Assembly: GCA_015063005.1 (NCBI GenBank)
Contig: SUTF01000002.1
Coordinates: 78,511-131,888, forward strand
Direction: 5' to 3'
DNA from: Methanobrevibacter millerae
Lineage (GTDB): Archaea; Methanobacteriota; Methanobacteria; Methanobacteriales; Methanobacteriaceae
DNA length: 53,378 bases
Position 1 is the first letter of the stretch. The number at the start of each line of letters is the position of its first letter. Shown here in pieces: positions 51,669 through 53,378 of this stretch. Below the pieces are notes generated by a model. The model saw only the letters and a program-made list of their open reading frames with translations, had not been told where the DNA came from and did not search any database. The position numbers and the translations under genes are program-made.

Positions 51669-53378
51669 TTATTTTTTAAACCTTCTTAATGGTATTATTG
51701 CAAATAAAGCTAAAAGTAATACAATAATTGGATTACCAGTAGTTTTATTATTATCAATAATTGTTTTAGTTGCTTGTGTAACGTTTTCTTCCACAACAGT
51801 GTCATTGCCTAATACCTGTGTGGTATTAGATGCTGAAGTTATATTACCGGTTAAATCGGATCCAGCGATTACTCTATTGGTAATATTGCCTGTTTCTAAA
51901 GTATTGAAGAATACTATGAAGCTTGCAGATTCACCAACAAGTAAAGTTGCATTATAAGTGAAGGTGTAGCCTTCCCTTGTCCATTTATCACCAGTATAGT
52001 TGATAAAGGATAATGCGGATGGAACTTCTTCGATAACATAAACACCATTCAAATCACAGTCCCCCGTATTTGTAACAGTAATAGTAAAGCTTACTGTTTC
52101 ACCAATAGTTACAACAGGATTGTTGATTATTTTAACAACACTTAAGTTAGGATGTAGCTCATTTACACAAACAGTATCATTAGCAGATTTGTTTTCGCTA
52201 GTAACTGTGTTAGTTAAGTTACCGTTTGCTGTAGTGTTAAATACTAATATGATTTCAGCAGTTTGACCAGGAGTTACTAGTTGTTTTAAGGTCCATGATA
52301 AACCATCGTTCTTGTTCCAATCATTGTTTGGATCAATGAATGAATCATAAACCAATCCAGCGTCTGGAATGTCATTAAATGTAATGTTTGTTAAATTGGT
52401 TTCACCAGTATTATTTAAGATAACTTTAAACATTACTTGTTCACCTTCTTTAACAGTGTCATTTAATGCGACAACTGAAATTTCATAAGCACGAACCAAT
52501 ACGCGAACGTAATCGATATCAGTGTTACTTTCAGCTTCATCTGATGTAGCAATTACTTCATTATCAAAAGTACCTGGCACATAAGTGTCATAAACTGTTC
52601 TGAATGAAGCAGTTTCACCAGGATTTAATATTCCAAGATATCTCCAGGAACGGGTAGTTTCACTTGCTTGAAGTAAACCATTTTCAGATAAATCTCCAGT
52701 TATTTCAATCCATAATCCGCTTTCATCAACTAACTCACTGTAACTTAAACTACCTATGCCAAGTTGACTGACTACAACACGAGTCAATGGAATATCTCCA
52801 CCGTTAAATACTGAAATATTGAATACTACTTGGTCACCGACAATAACAACTTTGGTTACTGCAGTAATATTTACATTAAGACCGGATTCAACAATTGTGT
52901 AGTTCAATATGATTTCAGCACCATTGAAGTTATCATCACCAGAATAGATTACTTTGACTGTGTGATTTCCAACTTCTTTTGGAACGTATTCCACTTCTTC
53001 ACCGATGTCAGTTGTAATAACTGTACCATCATCAAAGATGTATGTAACATTACCTGTTGCGTCATTATCAATGACAGAACTGTTTAAGTATATCGGTTCT
53101 GTTAACGCAGTTTCATTTGGAGTTATGGTTGCATTGAATCCAGCATCAATTGGAGTAACTTCAACAGTAATAGTTTTGTTAACACCATTAAAGTTATCAT
53201 CACCACTATAAATCACATCAACAGTATGATTACCAGTTGAATTAGGAGTATAAACCACAGGAGTACCCACAGGCACAGTCACATTAGAACCATCATCAAA
53301 GACATAAGTAACATTACCAGTAGCATTAGGATTAACAACACTACTATTCAACACAGTAGAATCCTTATAAGGGAACAC
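51669..53378 (-). CDS. Adhesin-like surface protein, C-terminal part (N-terminus outside window)
   Basis: The frame is open from the right window edge to a stop at 51669 (569 residues seen). First come two Ig-like repeats of about 75 residues (NATGNVTYVFDDGS...TVDVIYSGDDNFNG), then three DUF11-type repeats (VVIVGDQVVFNISVFNGGDI, VKEGEQVMFKVILNNTGETN, VTIGETVSFTITVTNTGDCD). A C-terminal anchor helix (PIIVLLLALFAIIP) ends in a basic LRRFKK tail. It is membrane-anchored, exported, and rich in N-x-(S/T). It is the same class as the left-edge adhesin but a different gene. Confidence 0.92.
   Translation of the reverse strand: MFPYKDSTVLNSSVVNPNATGNVTYVFDDGSNVTVPVGTPVVYTPNSTGNHTVDVIYSGDDNFNGVNKTITVEVTPIDAGFNATITPNETALTEPIYLNSSVIDNDATGNVTYIFDDGTVITTDIGEEVEYVPKEVGNHTVKVIYSGDDNFNGAEIILNYTIVESGLNVNITAVTKVVIVGDQVVFNISVFNGGDIPLTRVVVSQLGIGSLSYSELVDESGLWIEITGDLSENGLLQASETTRSWRYLGILNPGETASFRTVYDTYVPGTFDNEVIATSDEAESNTDIDYVRVLVRAYEISVVALNDTVKEGEQVMFKVILNNTGETNLTNITFNDIPDAGLVYDSFIDPNNDWNKNDGLSWTLKQLVTPGQTAEIILVFNTTANGNLTNTVTSENKSANDTVCVNELHPNLSVVKIINNPVVTIGETVSFTITVTNTGDCDLNGVYVIEEVPSALSFINYTGDKWTREGYTFTYNATLLVGESASFIVFFNTLETGNITNRVIAGSDLTGNITSASNTTQVLGNDTVVEENVTQATKTIIDNNKTTGNPIIVLLLALFAIIPLRRFKK

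Overview
The window looks like a stretch of a Methanobrevibacter-type genome (order Methanobacteriales). It has low GC, GGTGAT/GGAGG ribosome binding sites and T-rich intergenic ends. It carries archaeal housekeeping genes (Lsm, L37e, Tsr3, NadM, ArfB, archaeal phosphopantothenate synthetase, nicotianamine synthase, ApgM). Large adhesin-like surface proteins sit at both edges; these are typical of gut and rumen Methanobrevibacter. No tRNA, rRNA, CRISPR array, IS element or transposase was recognised.

Layout. 1-4.2 kb: the N-terminal 1412 codons of a huge beta-helix/DUF11 adhesin running off the left edge, then a long A/T-rich gap. 5.3-9.1 kb: Tsr3, NadM, MoaE, a tiny membrane protein, three tandem near-identical Mop (molybdate/tungstate-binding) genes and TrmO. 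9.1-15.5 kb: M42 aminopeptidase, a HEAT-repeat protein, an RNase H-like exonuclease, a candidate small RNA, the CoA-pathway pair PPS/UPF0200, and Dph6. 15.5-17.7 kb: a surface-filament cassette of prepilin peptidase, class III pilin-like protein and a membrane protein. 17.7-22.1 kb: pyrG with a decayed partial copy of its own 3' end, then two paralogous surface M14-like metalloproteins, one on an Ig-like stalk and one on a membrane anchor. 22.1-29.6 kb: esterase/small coiled-coil/MATE/flavodoxin operon, and the gatC-like/ACT/hom/apgM operon of homoserine synthesis.

29.7-39.7 kb is the accessory stretch. It holds an XRE/ImmA-IrrE/PIN three-gene module, a second MATE transporter, an RHH/PIN/winged-helix module, a NADAR-domain protein, an orphan MNT nucleotidyltransferase, an asparagine-synthetase-like protein without its glutaminase cysteine, and a putative Rpn-like nuclease with a repeat-built coiled coil and a duplicated tail. 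These fit toxin-antitoxin or defence functions next to conserved core genes.

39.7-53.4 kb: O-acetylhomoserine sulfhydrylase (MetY), nicotianamine synthase, a strongly structured leader or RNA before a GNAT gene, AzlCD, MetX fused to CBS domains, RNase III, a pair of unknown paralogs, the Lsm-L37e operon, an orphan Panacea protein, a PUA protein, ArfB, a Ser-rich membrane protein, an IMPACT-family protein, three tandem rubredoxins too short for a routine gene screen, and the C-terminal half of a second adhesin-like protein. Hom, MetX and MetY together supply the acetylhomoserine route to homocysteine. MoaE with Mop x3 points to Mo/W cofactor handling for formylmethanofuran or formate dehydrogenases. 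The rubredoxins fit oxygen and redox defence.

All calls rest on reading the sequence. Starts were moved to the codon with the best-spaced GGTGAT/GGAG motif where the longest frame began upstream of it.
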